From positions 1 to 32,740 of the forward strand of contig CAUJHL010000038.1 of the NCBI GenBank assembly GCA_963204705.1: a stretch of DNA of 32,740 nucleotides, written 5' to 3'. Below, piece after piece: positions 31,110 through 32,740 of this stretch (the first letter of the stretch is position 1; each line of letters starts with the position of its first letter). The position numbers and the translations under genes are program-made. This stretch comes from Pseudomonadota bacterium. GTDB taxonomy: Bacteria > Pseudomonadota > Gammaproteobacteria > Pseudomonadales > Moraxellaceae. Below the pieces are notes generated by a model. That model did no database searches and was not told the DNA's origin. It saw nothing but the letters and a program-made list of their open reading frames with translations.

Positions 31110-31787
31110 ATGAGTTATCTCCCGCGTCGCCCCGATATGTATGCGCCATTTCCCTTGATGGATCGATTTCACTGGATTGCGCTGGGAGTCCTGTTTCTGG
31201 CGGTCGTTCTGGCCTCCTTTAACCCGCTGGATAAAACGGGCTATTTGATGCATCAGACCGGAACCGTCATTGGCGTTGGTCTGCTGTGCTGGTTGACCCA
31301 ACTCGGCAAGGTGAGCAAGGGCTCATTTGCTCTGGCGATTGGGTTTATCCTGATTCACGTACTGGGCGCCCATTACCTGTATTCCTTTGTGCCGTATAAC
31401 GACTGGTTTAAAGCCATTGGTTACGATCTGGATAAAACCATGGGCTGGTCGCGCAATATGTACGACCGGCTGGTGCACATCAGTTATGGCTTGTTGCTGT
31501 ATCCCATGATTGCGGATGTGTTTGGCACCTGGTTTCCAACCGCCAAGCGTGGACGTATTGCCTTGCTGGCGATTCAGTTCATTATGGCCAGTAGTCTGGT
31601 GTATGAGCTGATTGAATGGCTGATTGCAATTGGCATGTCGCCGGAAGATGCTGAAAACTACAATGGCCAGCAGGGTGATCAATGGGATGCCCACAAGGAT
31701 ATGGCTCTGGCAACGCTGGGCGGTGTGATTACCTGGCTGATTGAACGGGTCATCACGGTGAGTAACCAGTCTACTGTCAAACGTTAA
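31110..31787 (+). CDS. DUF2238 / YjdF-like inner membrane protein
   Basis: Multiple TM segments; HVLGAHYLYSFVPYND, YDRLVHISYGLLLYP, ELIEWLIAIGMSPEDAENYNGQQGDQWDAHKDMALATLGG. Confidence 0.85.
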   Translation: MSYLPRRPDMYAPFPLMDRFHWIALGVLFLAVVLASFNPLDKTGYLMHQTGTVIGVGLLCWLTQLGKVSKGSFALAIGFILIHVLGAHYLYSFVPYNDWFKAIGYDLDKTMGWSRNMYDRLVHISYGLLLYPMIADVFGTWFPTAKRGRIALLAIQFIMASSLVYELIEWLIAIGMSPEDAENYNGQQGDQWDAHKDMALATLGGVITWLIERVITVSNQSTVKR

Positions 31788-31800
31788 TTCAAACGTTATT
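31777..31800. repeat. 12-bp tandem duplication spanning a stop codon
   Basis: TCAAACGTTAAT / TCAAACGTTATT, 11 of 12 identical; TAA stop at 31785-31787. Confidence 0.85.
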
Positions 31801-31856
31801 CATTGCCAATCTGGCAGTTGGTTTCGCTTGTGAACCTTATCGCCTGACTGTTTTCC

Positions 31857-31896
31857 TGACTAATTGCATGACTAATTGCATGACTAATCGCATGAC
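31857..31896. repeat. 12-bp tandem repeat x3.3 upstream of the roxA-like gene
   Basis: TGACTAATTGCA / TGACTAATTGCA / TGACTAATCGCA / TGAC. Confidence 0.92.
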
Positions 31897-31918
31897 TTGC
31901 CAGAGCCTCCTGCCATGA
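31868..31918 (+). other. Candidate 16-codon leader ORF overlapping the roxA start (ATGA)
   Basis: ATG ACT AAT TGC ATG ACT AAT CGC ATG ACT TGC CAG AGC CTC CTG CCA TGA = MTNCMTNRMTCQSLLP*; TGA 31916-31918 overlaps roxA ATG 31915-31917. Confidence 0.4.
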
Positions 31919-32740
31919 CACGCTCTTTCGACGCGCAGCGCCCCTTACTGGGCGGCATCAGTGCCGCCGAATTCCTGCGTGATTATTGGCAGAAAAAACC
32001 CCTGCTCATACGGCAGGCCATGCCAGAAGTTATCGGGATGTTTGAGCCTCAGGATCTTCAGGAACTGGCACTGGAAGCAGGCGTCACGGCACGTCTGCTC
32101 CTGCAACAGCCGGCCAAATCCAGTAGCAATTCAACAACCGATCCAATAAGCAGCCAAACCAACAGCCACCCCAAAAACCACCCCAAAAACCACGACCAAT
32201 GGACAGTGAAGAATTTTCCTTTAACGGCAAAGGATTTTAAAAAGCTGCCAACTTACTGGACGCTGCTGGTTCAGGCCGTGGATCACTGGTCGCCTGAGCT
32301 GGCGGCGCTGTGGCATCATTTTGATTTTATTCCCGAATGGCGTCGGGATGATGTCATGATTTCCTATGCACCCAAAGGTGGCTCGGTCGGAAAACATTTT
32401 GATTATTATGATGTGTTCCTGGTGCAAGGCTACGGCGCGCGGCGCTGGCAACTCGGCCAGCAGTGTAATGCAACCACGCCACTGGAGCCCAATCAGCCGT
32501 TGCGGCTATTGCAGGAGATGCCGGTCTGGTTTGATGAAGTACTCCAACCAGGCGATATGCTCTATGTCCCACCCGGCTTGGCCCATTATGGCGTTGCTGA
32601 AAATGACTGTCTTACATTGTCCTTTGGTTTTCGGATGCCGACCGCGGCTCAGCTGATGGAGCGCTGGCTGGACACGGCACTGTCCGATCCCCGTCTGCAG
32701 ATTCCGTTATCACTGACCGCGCTGGAATCGCAGTACGCGA
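31915..32740 (+). CDS. roxA: Cupin/JmjC-type ribosomal oxygenase, RoxA/YcfD-like, truncated by window end
   Basis: YWQKKPLLIRQAMP, SYAPKGGSVGKHFDYYDVFLVQGYGARRWQLG (HxD), LQPGDMLYVPPGLAHYGVAENDCLTLSFGFRMPT; similar to E. coli YcfD around GPHLDQYDVFIIQGTGRRRW. Confidence 0.9.
   Translation, partial: MTRSFDAQRPLLGGISAAEFLRDYWQKKPLLIRQAMPEVIGMFEPQDLQELALEAGVTARLLLQQPAKSSSNSTTDPISSQTNSHPKNHPKNHDQWTVKNFPLTAKDFKKLPTYWTLLVQAVDHWSPELAALWHHFDFIPEWRRDDVMISYAPKGGSVGKHFDYYDVFLVQGYGARRWQLGQQCNATTPLEPNQPLRLLQEMPVWFDEVLQPGDMLYVPPGLAHYGVAENDCLTLSFGFRMPTAAQLMERWLDTALSDPRLQIPLSLTALESQYA
32166..32193. repeat. In-frame 12-bp repeat inside roxA (HPKN HPKN H)
   Basis: CCACCCCAAAAA / CCACCCCAAAAA / CCAC. Confidence 0.85.

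Overview
The window is a dense, ordinary-looking chromosomal segment from a gammaproteobacterium. Gene order suggests Moraxellaceae (Acinetobacter-like): rubA-rubB-estB-oxyR / ppk / mtgA matches the arrangement known from Acinetobacter ADP1. From left to right it holds: an nlpD-like LysM/LytM lipoprotein; LysR regulator; hypothetical protein; rubrerythrin; rubredoxin (54 aa, absent from the supplied ORF track); rubredoxin reductase; EstB-like hydrolase; OxyR; ppk1 and mtgA (minus strand); glutaredoxin-like protein; rhomboid protease; dapD; queE; queC; small exported Cys protein; Bcp; YceI; AraC regulator; orphan GAF histidine kinase; CrcB; gcvT, gcvH, gcvPA, gcvPB; fbp; TrmH-family methyltransferase; nudJ; mnmA; hflD; purB; DUF2238/YjdF-like membrane protein; and a RoxA-like cupin cut by the window end. 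I saw no mobile element, CRISPR array, tRNA or rRNA. The most unusual signal is not a gene: short, often degenerate tandem repeats (7-21 bp period) sit at gene boundaries, over stop codons or just before starts, at nine places or more. One of them forms a 16-codon upstream ORF with three in-frame ATGs whose stop overlaps the roxA start (ATGA). A second notable point is a rubrerythrin in which one predicted diiron ligand Glu is replaced by Ser.
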